From the NCBI RefSeq assembly GCF_001556045.1, contig NZ_LSIC01000078.1, positions 62,001-126,000 of the forward strand: 64,000 nt of DNA, given 5' to 3'. Origin of the DNA: Bradyrhizobium sp. CCH5-F6 (GTDB lineage: Bacteria > Pseudomonadota > Alphaproteobacteria > Rhizobiales > Xanthobacteraceae). Below, piece by piece: positions 35,006 to 42,898 of the stretch. Under the pieces are notes generated by a model, which was not told where the DNA came from, ran no database searches, and worked only from the letters and a program-made list of their open reading frames with translations. How positions within the stretch are numbered: the stretch's first letter is position 1; each line of letters opens with the position of its first letter. The position numbers were made by a program, and so were the translations under genes.

Positions 35006-36568
35006 ATGTCTGATCCGCTCCACGCATCGCCCCCAGCTTGTGCGCAGACGCTACGGGCGTTGTCGCGCTATCCCGACCGCACCGCTTTCGCCTGGCCCGG
35101 CGGATCGCTGAGCTATAGCGGCACCATCGACCTGATCGGACGCATCCAGGGCGTGTTCATGCGGCTTGGATTGCAGCCCGGTGCGCGCGTCGCTTTCCTC
35201 ACGGCGAACCGCGCCGACACCTGGTGCGCCGGCGTCGCCGCACAATTGGCGCGGCTCTGCATTACCTGGCTGCATCCGCTCGGATCGCTGGAGGACCAGC
35301 TGTTCCAGCTCGAGGACTCCGACGCGGAGATGCTGGTGGTCGACGCCGCCGCCTTCCACGACCGCGGCGGCGAGCTCGCTGCGAGGGCGACCCGGCTGAA
35401 GGCGGTCTTCACCGCGGGCCCCGCCGGCTACGGCGTCGATCTGCTGGCCGCGCTCGAAGATGCAGGACATGCGAGCCCGCTGTGCCTTGCCGGCCCCGAC
35501 GATCTCGCCACGCTGAACTACACCGGCGGCACCACCGGCAAATCCAAGGGCGCGCTGCGCTATCATCGCGAGAACAGCGGGGCTGCCGGCGCTATCCTCG
35601 CCGACTTCGAGATTCCGGAGGCTGCGCGCTATCTCACCGTCGCGCCGATCAGTCATGTCGCCGGGACGAAGGTGCTGCCGACCCTGATGCGCGGCGGCAC
35701 CGTGCACATGCTGAAGGGCTTCGATCCCGAGGCGGTGCTGTCGACGATCGCGCGCGAACGCATCAACTTCACGCTGTTCGTTCCGACCATGATCTATGTG
35801 CTGCTCGATCAGCCTGCGCTGAGCAAAACCGACCTCTCCTCGCTCGAGCTCGTGCTCTACGGCGCCTCCGCGATGTCGCCGAGCCGGCTGCTCGAGGGCA
35901 TCGAACGCATCGGACCGGTGTTCTCGCAGCTCTACGGCCAGACCGAATGCTATCCCGTCTCGGTGTTGCGCAAGGCGGATCACGATCCCAAGAACCCTGA
36001 GCTGTTCCTGTCCTGCGGCTTCCCGATCGCGGCCTGCGAGGTCAAGATTCTCGACGACAACGACCAGGAGGTGAAGACGGGCGAGGCCGGCGAGATCTGC
36101 GTGCGCGCGCCGCACGTGATGGCGGAATACTGGAAGCGGCCGGACATCACTGCCGAAACACTGAAGAACGGCTGGGTCCACACCGGCGACATCGCGCGCA
36201 GGGACGAGCGCGGCTACATGTTCATCCTCGACCGCAAGAAGGACATGATCGTCACCGGCGGCTTCAATATTTTCCCCCGCGAGATCGAGGACGTGCTGTC
36301 GCAACACGCGGACGTCGCGATGGTCGCAGTCGTCGGCATTCCCGACGAGAAATGGGGCGAAGCCGTCACCGCCATCGTCGTGCCGCGCGAGGGCGCAAGG
36401 CCGGATCCGGACGAGCTGATCAACCTTGTCAAGACGAGAAAGGGCTCGGCGCATGCGCCGAAACAGATCCAGTTCGTCAAGCAATTGCCGATGACCGGCG
36501 TCGGCAAGGTCGACAAAAAGGTGCTGCGCGCGGGCTTCTGGAGTGGCCGGGACCGTATGGTGGGATGA
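35006..36568 (+). CDS. AMP-forming acyl-CoA ligase
   Basis: A 520-residue ANL-superfamily ligase. The ATG at 35006 has GAGGA 7 bases upstream; the frame extends 38 codons further without family character. The P-loop is LNYTGGTTGKSKGALRYH (about 170), A5 is LYGQTECYPVSVL, A7 is GWVHTGDIARRDERG, A8 is LDRKKDMIVTGGFNIFPREI and the catalytic Lys region is MTGVGKVDKKVLRAGFW. It is flanked by two NMO-like flavoproteins and a thioesterase, suggesting one catabolic unit acting on an unknown carboxylic acid. Confidence 0.9.
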   Translation: MSDPLHASPPACAQTLRALSRYPDRTAFAWPGGSLSYSGTIDLIGRIQGVFMRLGLQPGARVAFLTANRADTWCAGVAAQLARLCITWLHPLGSLEDQLFQLEDSDAEMLVVDAAAFHDRGGELAARATRLKAVFTAGPAGYGVDLLAALEDAGHASPLCLAGPDDLATLNYTGGTTGKSKGALRYHRENSGAAGAILADFEIPEAARYLTVAPISHVAGTKVLPTLMRGGTVHMLKGFDPEAVLSTIARERINFTLFVPTMIYVLLDQPALSKTDLSSLELVLYGASAMSPSRLLEGIERIGPVFSQLYGQTECYPVSVLRKADHDPKNPELFLSCGFPIAACEVKILDDNDQEVKTGEAGEICVRAPHVMAEYWKRPDITAETLKNGWVHTGDIARRDERGYMFILDRKKDMIVTGGFNIFPREIEDVLSQHADVAMVAVVGIPDEKWGEAVTAIVVPREGARPDPDELINLVKTRKGSAHAPKQIQFVKQLPMTGVGKVDKKVLRAGFWSGRDRMVG

Positions 36569-36708
36569 TCACTCCGGGATTCTACGGAGGGCGCTGTGGC
36601 CCGGACACCACAACACGCAACGGAGTGGGTGCCGACGAGGTTCACGCAATTGCCGGCGAATCAGGGAATCACCTAGACCGCTGATGGGGCTGGGAAGCGG
36701 AGTGAGAG

Positions 36709-36807
36709 ATGAGAGTCGCTTCCCTGGAAAGTGCAATCGCCGCGATTGCGTTGATCACGGCAATCATCGTGGTGCTGTGGGAGATCAAGATCTTCTACGG
36801 AATGTGA
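36709..36807 (+). CDS. 32-residue single-pass membrane peptide
   Basis: The frame starts at ATG 36709, six bases after GGAG, and ends with TGA at 36807. It encodes a short polar N-terminus (MRVASLES), one hydrophobic helix (AIAAIALITAIIVVLW) and a short basic-then-aromatic end (EIKIFYGM). A strong ribosome site, compact helix and flanking charges fit a real small inner-membrane protein. It follows the acyl-CoA ligase by 140 bases on the same strand. Function unknown. Confidence 0.55.
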   Translation: MRVASLESAIAAIALITAIIVVLWEIKIFYGM

Positions 36808-36889
36808 ACTGGCAGGATGCCAAGCATCCCTTCCGCGGCGGCGGAAGCCTGCCGTTCAATCGGCTCCAGGAGCGACGCTTGCGTCACGC

Positions 36890-37666
36890 TCACCGTTTCT
36901 CGATCACCAGGCTCTGCACCGCGCGGCCGAAATAACCCTGCCGGTCGGCCAGCCTCGACATCGCAAGGCCGACGCCGTCGGGCCCGATCCACGACTCGCC
37001 ATCGAGCAAGATCCACTCGCCGACGGGTTGGCGTGAAAAATTCACGGTGAGATCGGCATTGATGTAGGTCCAGGCGCGGAAGTCGAGTGAGGAGGCGGTG
37101 CCGTTGGAGAAGTCGGCGGCGACCACGGCGCGCATCGCCTGCGAGATGGCCTCCCCTTCGATCAGCGGATGGTCGACGCGAAACCAGATCGCACCGGCAC
37201 CTGCCTGACCGAAGCGGCCGCGCGCCGCACGCATCGAGACCGACCGCACGAACGGACTGGTGGCGGCATGGCCGTCCTCAATCAGCGAATCCTCGGGCAA
37301 GGGCAGCGCGAGCGGCAGCTCCTTGACGTCATCCGGCAGCGTCTGTGCCTGCGCCTTGATCTTGAGCACGGTGGCGCCGACGACCTGCACGCCGTCGGCG
37401 AGCAGCTTGATCTCGCAGAGCTGGATCTTGCGGCCCTCGCGCAAGACTTCGGTCGCGATCGTGAGCGGCGCGACAGGCACCGGACGCATCAGATCGATCG
37501 TGACCCGCGCGATGTCCATCGGGACAGGCGTCGGAATGCGTTCGGCCGCCCATGTCACCAGCGAAGCCGGCGCCGAGCCGTGCTGCATGCGCCTGTCCCA
37601 GGGGCCGGCGGCATCCGGGCTGGTGATGACGCTGTTGCCGTCGACGCGGTAGATGGCGGTCATCAT
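36890..37666 (-). CDS. Acyl-CoA thioesterase-family protein (double hot dog)
   Basis: A 258-residue protein. The start is taken at ATG 37666 (MMTAIYRVDG); an upstream frame is not family-like. Two hot-dog halves are visible: N-terminal ITSPDAAGPWDRRMQHGSAP with MDIARVTIDLMRPVP, and C-terminal SSLDFRAWTYINADLTVNFS with GEWILLDGESWIG. This is the thioesterase-like superfamily (TesB-like, 4HBT_3) that hydrolyses acyl-CoA. It is convergent with the ligase and on the same strand as the downstream half of the cluster. Confidence 0.8.
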   Translation of the reverse strand: MMTAIYRVDGNSVITSPDAAGPWDRRMQHGSAPASLVTWAAERIPTPVPMDIARVTIDLMRPVPVAPLTIATEVLREGRKIQLCEIKLLADGVQVVGATVLKIKAQAQTLPDDVKELPLALPLPEDSLIEDGHAATSPFVRSVSMRAARGRFGQAGAGAIWFRVDHPLIEGEAISQAMRAVVAADFSNGTASSLDFRAWTYINADLTVNFSRQPVGEWILLDGESWIGPDGVGLAMSRLADRQGYFGRAVQSLVIEKR

Positions 37667-37689
37667 TCCAATCAATCTCAGTTGACGTT

Positions 37690-37805
37690 CCCCAGACGCG
37701 GCGCAGAGCGTAGCATTGCGCCGTTGATCCGGAGGCCATGCGTGGCGGCGATGGGTCCCGGTTCTGCGGAGCAATGCTGCGCATTGCACCGCGTCCAGGA
37801 CACGA
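37690..37805. repeat. Intergenic palindromic element (NMO-thioesterase gap)
   Basis: The 140-base gap between two - strand genes carries GC-rich inverted words: GACGCGGCGCAGAGCGTAGC on the left, GCTGCGCATTGCACCGCGTC on the right. It forms an imperfect long hairpin. It resembles the other intergenic palindromes of the window in size and composition but shares no exact words with them. Confidence 0.5.
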
Positions 37806-37808
37806 GAA

Positions 37809-38777
37809 CTACAGCGGCGGATCGATCGCTTCGTCGTACTCCTTCTTGAAGCGCGCGATCATGTCGGCGGCGGGCACGATGCCGTCGATGCTGCCGATCC
37901 CCTGGCCGGAGCCCCAGATTTCCTTCCAGGCCTTCGGCTTGGCACGCTCGCCGGAGGCGTCGGTGCCGAAGTTCATCTTGGAGGGATCCGAGGTCGGCAG
38001 GTTGTCGGGGTCCATGCCTGCGGCGAGGATCGAAGGCTTCAGGTAGTTGCCGTGCACGCCGGTGAAGAGGTTGGAGTAGACGATGTCGTCGGCGCTCGAG
38101 CTCGCGATCATCTCCTTGTACCGCTCGACCGCGTTGGCCTCCTTGGTGGCGATGAAGGCCGAGCCGATATAGGCGAAGTCGGCGCCGAGGATGCGCGCGG
38201 CGCGGATGGCCTTGCCGTTGGCGATCGCCCCCGACAATGCGATCGGACCGTCGAACCATTTTCGCGTCTCCGCCACGAAAGCCAGCGGCGAGATGGTGCC
38301 GGCATGGCCGCCGGCGCCGGCTGCGACCAGGATCAGGCCGTCGGCGCCCTTCTCGATCGCCTTGTGCGCGAATTTCTGGTTGATCACATCGTGGAAGACG
38401 ATGCCGCCCCAGCCGTGCACCGCCTGGTTCAGCTCCTCGCGTGCGCCGAGCGAGGAGATGATCATCGGCACCTTGTACTTGGCGCAAAGCTGCATGTCGT
38501 GATCGAGCCGGTTGTTCGACTTGTGCACGATCTGATTGACTGCGAACGGCGCCGACGGCCTGTCGGGATGGGCGCGGTCATAGGCCGCGAGCTCTTCGGT
38601 GATCCGCGCCAGCCATTCGTCGAGCAGCTCCGGCGGCCGCGCATTCAGCGCCGGAAACGAGCCGACCACACCCGCCTTGCACTGCGCGATCACGAGATCG
38701 GGCACCGAGATGATGAAAAGCGGCGAGCCGATCACCGGGATCGACAGACGCCCCTTGAACAAGGCAGGCATGGACAT
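37809..38777 (-). CDS. Nitronate-monooxygenase-family flavoprotein (second copy)
   Basis: A 322-residue FMN TIM-barrel protein paralogous to 33933-34898. The N-terminus reads RLSIPVIGSPLFIISVPDLV. Signature segments are GADGLILVAAGAGGHAGT, PIALSGAIANGKAIRAARIL and GADFAYIGSAFIATKEANAV, each aligning with the first copy. The C-terminal KPKAWKEIWGSGQGIGSIDG also matches. AGGA precedes the ATG. The paralogous pair bracketing a ligase and thioesterase suggests two related oxidation steps. Substrate unknown. Confidence 0.88.
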   Translation of the reverse strand: MSMPALFKGRLSIPVIGSPLFIISVPDLVIAQCKAGVVGSFPALNARPPELLDEWLARITEELAAYDRAHPDRPSAPFAVNQIVHKSNNRLDHDMQLCAKYKVPMIISSLGAREELNQAVHGWGGIVFHDVINQKFAHKAIEKGADGLILVAAGAGGHAGTISPLAFVAETRKWFDGPIALSGAIANGKAIRAARILGADFAYIGSAFIATKEANAVERYKEMIASSSADDIVYSNLFTGVHGNYLKPSILAAGMDPDNLPTSDPSKMNFGTDASGERAKPKAWKEIWGSGQGIGSIDGIVPAADMIARFKKEYDEAIDPPL

Positions 38778-38917
38778 TGCGAAACGATCCTCTGTTTAGC
38801 GGTCAAATCGAAGGTTGGCCGTCATACCAACAAGGCAATCTTTCCACTGTCAAGTATTGCGTTTTGACGCCGGCATGGATGAACCACCGCAATTCCAAGC
38901 AGCGGAATTCCTTTCTC

Positions 38918-39023
38918 CGTCATTCCGCGGCGCGCCTCTTGGCGCGAACCCGGAATCCATTTCGCTATTCGCGCTGCGGGCCGATGGATTCCGGGCTCGC
39001 GCTTCGCGCGCCCCGGAATGACA
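38918..39023. repeat. Palindromic element downstream of aspartase
   Basis: The left arm (CGTCATTCCGCGGCGCGCCT, then CCCGGAATCCAT) and the right arm (ATGGATTCCGGG, then GCGCCCCGGAATGACAG) are near-complete inverted copies of about 45 bases. It lies right after the aspartase stop on the minus strand and is positioned to end or stabilise that mRNA. Confidence 0.75.
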
Positions 39024-39030
39024 GCAACCT

Positions 39031-40431
39031 TTACCCCATCAAATCCGGGTTGATCAGCCGCTCGAACGAGAACATCTCGTCCCACGTCTCCTGCGTCAGC
39101 AGCTTGCGCTCGAGGACGACGATCTGGTGCAGCGACTTGCCGGTCCTGTAACCTTCGCGTGCGATCTCGGCGCATTGCTTGTAGCCGAGCAGCGGCTTCA
39201 GCACCGTGACGATACCAAGCGAATTCAGCACCATGTTGCGGGTGTGCTCCTCGTTGGCGGTGATGCCGACGACGCAATTCTCGCGCAGGCTGTTGACCGC
39301 GCGCTCCATGGTGCGGATCGAGAAGAACAGCGCGAACGAGATCACCGGCTCCATCACGTTGAGCTGGAGCTGGCCGGCACTTGCAGCGAGCGTCACCGTG
39401 GTATCGAGCCCGATGACCAGGAAGCTGGTCTGGTTGACCACCTCGGGAATGACGGGATTGACCTTGCCGGGCATGATCGAGGAGCCCGGTTGAAGCTGCG
39501 GCAGGTTGATCTCGTTGAAGCCGGCGCGCGGGCCGGAAGCGAGCAGGCGGATGTCGTTGCAGATCTTGGTGAGCTTGCTCGCGGTGCGCTTCAAGACGCC
39601 CGAAAGCTGCACATAGGCGCCGGTGTCCGAGGTCGCCTCGACGAGATCGCCGGCGAGGATGAAGTCGACGCCGGTCAGCGCGCTCAGGTGCCGCACGGCA
39701 AGCTTGGGATAGCCGACCGCCGCGGTGACGGAGGTGCCGATTGCGGTGGCACCGAGATTGATCTCGCGCAGCAGCGCGCGCGCTTCCGAAATGCGCTCGA
39801 CCTCCTCGCCGATCGTGGTGCCCCAGCCACGGAATTCGGCGCCGAGCGACATCGGCACCGCGTCCTGAAGATGCGTGCGTCCCATCTTCAGCACGCGGTC
39901 GAACTCGCGCCCCTTGGTGAAGAAGGCCTCCTGGAGCTGGCGCAGCGCCGTCATGTAGCTCTCGAGCCGCAGGATCAGCGCCAGCCGAAAGGCGGTCGGA
40001 TAGGTGTCGTTGGTCGACTGGCCGTAATTGACGTGATCGTTGGGGCTGACGTGCTGGTAGTCGCCCTTGCTGAAGCCAAGCGCTTCCAGCGCGAGGTTCG
40101 CGATCACCTCGTTGGCGTTCATGTTGGTGGAGGTGCCGGCACCGCCCTGGATGAAGTCGGTGACGAATTGATCCATCATGTCACCGGCGATGACGCGGTC
40201 GCAGCCGAGGATGATGGCGTCCGCGACCTTGGCGTCGATCGCGCCGAGATCGCGATTGGCCATGGCCGCAGCCTTCTTGACGTAGCCAAGCGCCTTCACG
40301 AAGTAGGGCTCCTGGTTCATCGGAATGCCGGTGATGTGGAAGTTCTCCTTCCCGCGGATGGTCTGGACGCCGTAATAGATGTCGTCGGCGATCTCACGCT
40401 GTCCGAGGAAGTCCTGCTCCGTCCGGCTCAT
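39031..40431 (-). CDS. aspA: Aspartate ammonia-lyase
   Basis: A 466-residue aspartase that converts L-aspartate to fumarate and ammonia. It begins MSRTEQDFLGQREIADDIYY with a perfect AAGGAG ribosome site. Signatures are DFIQGGAGTSTNMNANEVIA, MGRTHLQDAVPMSLGAEFRG and the superfamily loop GSSIMPGKVNPVIPE. Aspartase is favoured over fumarase C by the N-terminus and by the length near 470. The preceding Cys-rich gene on the same strand ends 36 bases upstream, so the two may be cotranscribed. Confidence 0.92.
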   Translation of the reverse strand: MSRTEQDFLGQREIADDIYYGVQTIRGKENFHITGIPMNQEPYFVKALGYVKKAAAMANRDLGAIDAKVADAIILGCDRVIAGDMMDQFVTDFIQGGAGTSTNMNANEVIANLALEALGFSKGDYQHVSPNDHVNYGQSTNDTYPTAFRLALILRLESYMTALRQLQEAFFTKGREFDRVLKMGRTHLQDAVPMSLGAEFRGWGTTIGEEVERISEARALLREINLGATAIGTSVTAAVGYPKLAVRHLSALTGVDFILAGDLVEATSDTGAYVQLSGVLKRTASKLTKICNDIRLLASGPRAGFNEINLPQLQPGSSIMPGKVNPVIPEVVNQTSFLVIGLDTTVTLAASAGQLQLNVMEPVISFALFFSIRTMERAVNSLRENCVVGITANEEHTRNMVLNSLGIVTVLKPLLGYKQCAEIAREGYRTGKSLHQIVVLERKLLTQETWDEMFSFERLINPDLMG

Positions 40432-40467
40432 GGGCGCTCCTTGCTGCTTCCGCGCTGGGCCATCACG

Positions 40468-41061
40468 TCAGTTCTGGCATAGCGCGCTGGTCACGAAGGT
40501 ATCGGTGCGGCAGTCGTCCGGTTTGCGTTGCCTGCCCGGAATGAGAACCTTGGCCGAGCATTTCTCGGCGGAGTCGGCATTCAGGCTCTTGCCTTCCTTG
40601 TAACCCTTGCTCTGGCAGAGCAGGTCGGCGGCCTGCTTGCAGTCGGGCGCGCCGTTCGACGAGACCGGGCAGGCCACCCGCCCCGACACCACGGTCGAGG
40701 GTTTGGCCAGCCGCGACAGATCGTTCATGGTCTCGCTCGGGCTTTTGATCGGCGGCAGGATCGAGGGCAGCTTGTCGAACAGCTTGCCCATTTCGTTGAT
40801 CAGCCCGGGATTTTCCGCAGGCGCCGGTGACGCAGATGGAGCGGGCGGCGGCGCCGCCTGCACGCCCGGCTGCTGGAGGCCGAGCGCTGGCGGGGCGGAT
40901 TGCGTCCACCCGGTCCCGCCGCCACCGAGCAGAAGCAGCAGCGCTGCTGAGGTCAGCGTCCCGAACCGCACGGCCGGATTGCCGGATCGAACCATCATGA
41001 CGGCAACCGTAGCCGAAGCCGAAGCGGCGGCAAAGCCGCTGAGGCGTTGTCGAGTGAACAT
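40468..41061 (-). CDS. Exported Pro-rich, Cys-containing hypothetical protein
   Basis: A 197-residue protein. The start is taken at ATG 41061 (MFTRQRLSGFAAASASATVA); an in-frame extension overlaps the next gene and is not credible. A long hydrophobic segment (FGTLTSAALLLLLGGGG) before WTQSAPP suggests export. After a Pro-rich linker, the C-terminal half has six cysteines (GRVACPVSSNGAPDCKQAAD, CQSKGYKEGKSLN and others), suggesting disulfides in the periplasm. No named family recognised. Confidence 0.65.
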   Translation of the reverse strand: MFTRQRLSGFAAASASATVAVMMVRSGNPAVRFGTLTSAALLLLLGGGGTGWTQSAPPALGLQQPGVQAAPPPAPSASPAPAENPGLINEMGKLFDKLPSILPPIKSPSETMNDLSRLAKPSTVVSGRVACPVSSNGAPDCKQAADLLCQSKGYKEGKSLNADSAEKCSAKVLIPGRQRKPDDCRTDTFVTSALCQN

Positions 41062-41138
41062 GATCCCCGCGCAACGCCTGCCTTTGTCGCGCGGGAAGGC
41101 CGCTTCGCGCTGGCGCGGCCGTTTGATCCGATCGTGGT

Positions 41139-41720
41139 CTAGATCAGCTTGATGGCGATGACGAAGCCGAGCACCAGCACGATGGCACCGAGCGCGACCC
41201 ACAGACCGAGATGCCGCTCGATCCGGACCCGGATCCAGTCGCCATAGCGATTGAGCAGGATCGCCACGACGAAAAAGCGTCCGCCGCGCGCCACGATCGA
41301 GCACAGGATGAACAGGATGATGTTGTAGCCGGCGAAGCCCGAAGTGATGGTGACGAGCTTGTAGGGGATCGGCGTCAGGCCCTTGAGCAGGATGATCACC
41401 GCGCCCCATTCCGCATAGGAGGCGCGGAAGGCGTCGACCTTGTCGGCAAGCCCGTAGACCTGGATCAGCCATTGGCCGAGCGAATCGAACAGCAGCGCGC
41501 CGATGGCGTAGCCGACGACGCCGCCGAGCACCGAGGTCGCGGTGCAGACCGCGGCATAGAGCCAGGCGCGCTCCGGACGCGCCAGTGACATCGGAATCAG
41601 CATGACATCCGGCGGGACCGGAAAGAAGGAGCTTTCGGCGAAAGACACCACGCCCATGATCCAGAGCGCGTAGGGCTTGTGGGCGGCGTCGATGCACCAG
41701 TCGTAGATATGTTTCAGCAT
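41139..41720 (-). CDS. YqaA/DedA-family inner membrane protein
   Basis: A 193-residue multi-pass protein of the SNARE-associated/DedA superfamily, YqaA branch. The start is taken at ATG 41720 (MLKHIYDWCIDAAHKPYALW); an ATG 21 bases further upstream is possible. Family features are the re-entrant motif SFFPVPPDVMLIPMSLARPE, then VLGGVVGYAIGALLFD, and LKGLTPIPYKLVTITSGFAG. DedA relatives include undecaprenyl-phosphate and phospholipid translocases. Specific role unknown. Confidence 0.85.
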   Translation of the reverse strand: MLKHIYDWCIDAAHKPYALWIMGVVSFAESSFFPVPPDVMLIPMSLARPERAWLYAAVCTATSVLGGVVGYAIGALLFDSLGQWLIQVYGLADKVDAFRASYAEWGAVIILLKGLTPIPYKLVTITSGFAGYNIILFILCSIVARGGRFFVVAILLNRYGDWIRVRIERHLGLWVALGAIVLVLGFVIAIKLI

Positions 41721-41786
41721 GGCGCCGCGATGAAGCACCATGGGACGGATTTGTCCATGCCGAGATTGAGGCGAATTATGACGTTT

Positions 41787-42191
41787 CTAGTGGCGCTTGC
41801 GCGCGGCACGGCTCTCAAGCGCGACAATTGGCCGCCTGGCCGCAACGCGGGGTGACGCGACTTTGGGCAGTTTCATCGGCGATTTCGGCAGCTTCTCGGC
41901 GATGCCGAGCATGTCTTCCCGCCGCGCCATCTCGCGCCAGACGTCCTCGGGACGGACTCCGGCCGAAGCCCACAGCACGGTGAGATTGTAGAGCAGGTCG
42001 GCGCTTTCCCGGACCACGGCCTCGCTATCGCCGTTGACCGCATCGATCACGACTTCGATGGCCTCTTCGGCGAGTTTCTTCGCCATCTTGGACGGGCCAC
42101 GCTGAAACAGCCGCGCCGTGCGCGATGTTGCCGGATCAAGATCCCTGGCCGCGAGCACAGCCAGATATAGCCGCTCAAGCGAATCACTCAT
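41787..42191 (-). CDS. Phosphoribosyl-ATP diphosphatase-like (HisE/MazG-type) protein
   Basis: A 134-residue protein whose first 100 residues match HisE: FQRGPSKMAKKLAEEAIEVV, VVRESADLLYNLTVLWASAG and the end EDVWREMARRE. The EExxE and ExxD metal-binding helices are intact. HisE removes pyrophosphate from phosphoribosyl-ATP in histidine synthesis. No other his gene is nearby, and a basic 30-residue tail (MKLPKVASPRVAARRPIV) follows the fold. It may be a second copy or a house-cleaning pyrophosphatase. Confidence 0.75.
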   Translation of the reverse strand: MSDSLERLYLAVLAARDLDPATSRTARLFQRGPSKMAKKLAEEAIEVVIDAVNGDSEAVVRESADLLYNLTVLWASAGVRPEDVWREMARREDMLGIAEKLPKSPMKLPKVASPRVAARRPIVALESRAARKRH

Positions 42192-42240
42192 GGTAGTCAA
42201 AACTACTCTAAAGAAATGGTGGTCGTGTTAACGCAGGACA

Positions 42241-42284
42241 AGAAAAGCAGAAAACAGGCCGGCGCGGCAAGCGCGACGGCCTGT
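42241..42284 (-). terminator. Rho-independent terminator after Gly/Tyr-rich gene
   Basis: ACAGGCCG-G-CGCG pairs with CGCG-A-CGGCCTGT (42254-42284) around GCAAG. On the minus strand the stem is followed by TTTTCTGCTTTTC, a T-rich tract. This is the expected end of the transcript from 42309-42671. Confidence 0.7.
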
Positions 42285-42308
42285 CCCGGTTAACCCCGGC
42301 TACCAGAG

Positions 42309-42671
42309 TTAATAGCAGTTCTGGTAATATCCCTGGCCGCAGTACTCTGACGGAGCCGTGCCGCCATAGCGCTGATACTGGTAGTTCGGGCCCGGACCGT
42401 AATAGGGGCCGTAGGCCGGGCCACTGTAATAGGCAGGACCGCCGTAATAGCCATAGCCCGGGCCGTAGTCGTATGCGTTACGGCTGGCGGCGATGGCGAG
42501 ACCGGTGCCGATGGCGGCGAAAGCCGCAGCGGCGGCCGCTCCACCTCCACCGCCATGCCAGTGGCGACCGCCCGCATATGACGCGGTCGGGGCAATCGTG
42601 GTCAGCGCCAGCACCGCAGCGGTGGCAAGAACGGCCTTTCGGCCCGCAAACTTGGAAAATCGCTCGAACAT
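42309..42671 (-). CDS. Exported Gly/Tyr/Pro-rich small protein
   Basis: A 120-residue exported protein. The signal peptide (AVLATAAVLALTTIAPTASY) ends near AGG. Then come a Gly run, an Ala-rich hydrophobic segment (AAAAAAFAAIGTGLAIAASR) and a C-terminal Tyr/Gly/Pro repeat (GPGYGYYGGPAYYSGPAYGP) ending with two cysteines. Similar Gly/Tyr-rich envelope proteins are frequent in rhizobia with no assigned function. A 15-base palindrome lies 68 bases before the start. Confidence 0.7.
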   Translation of the reverse strand: MFERFSKFAGRKAVLATAAVLALTTIAPTASYAGGRHWHGGGGGAAAAAAFAAIGTGLAIAASRNAYDYGPGYGYYGGPAYYSGPAYGPYYGPGPNYQYQRYGGTAPSEYCGQGYYQNCY

Positions 42672-42738
42672 GTCTTGGCCCTCCTTTGGGACCTGAAATC
42701 GACGCCTGCGGACAGGCTCATGCCTCTCAAACCCGCAT

Positions 42739-42753
42739 AACCTAAGTTAGGTT
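42739..42753. promoter_or_regulatory. Perfect palindrome AACCTAAGTTAGGTT
   Basis: Seven-base arms meet around a single central G, 68 bases before the ATG of the Gly/Tyr-rich exported protein and 146 bases before the divergent binding-protein gene. Size and symmetry fit a dimeric regulator's operator. Regulator unknown. Confidence 0.45.
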
Positions 42754-42898
42754 CCCCAACCCCAACGCAAGCTGAACGGGGTTGCGTAACGATGCCGCAA
42801 CGCCGCTCATCGGCCGTTCATGTTGACACGGAAAGACTGAACGCCGGCCGGCGCTCAAGGCGTCACGAAACCACAACAATGCGGGACCGGCGCAACTG

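Noticed and set aside
40468..41697. 409-residue reading of the Cys-rich gene
   Set aside because: The N-terminal 212 residues are the DedA-family gene read out of frame; the natural start is ATG 41061 with a hydrophobic export segment.
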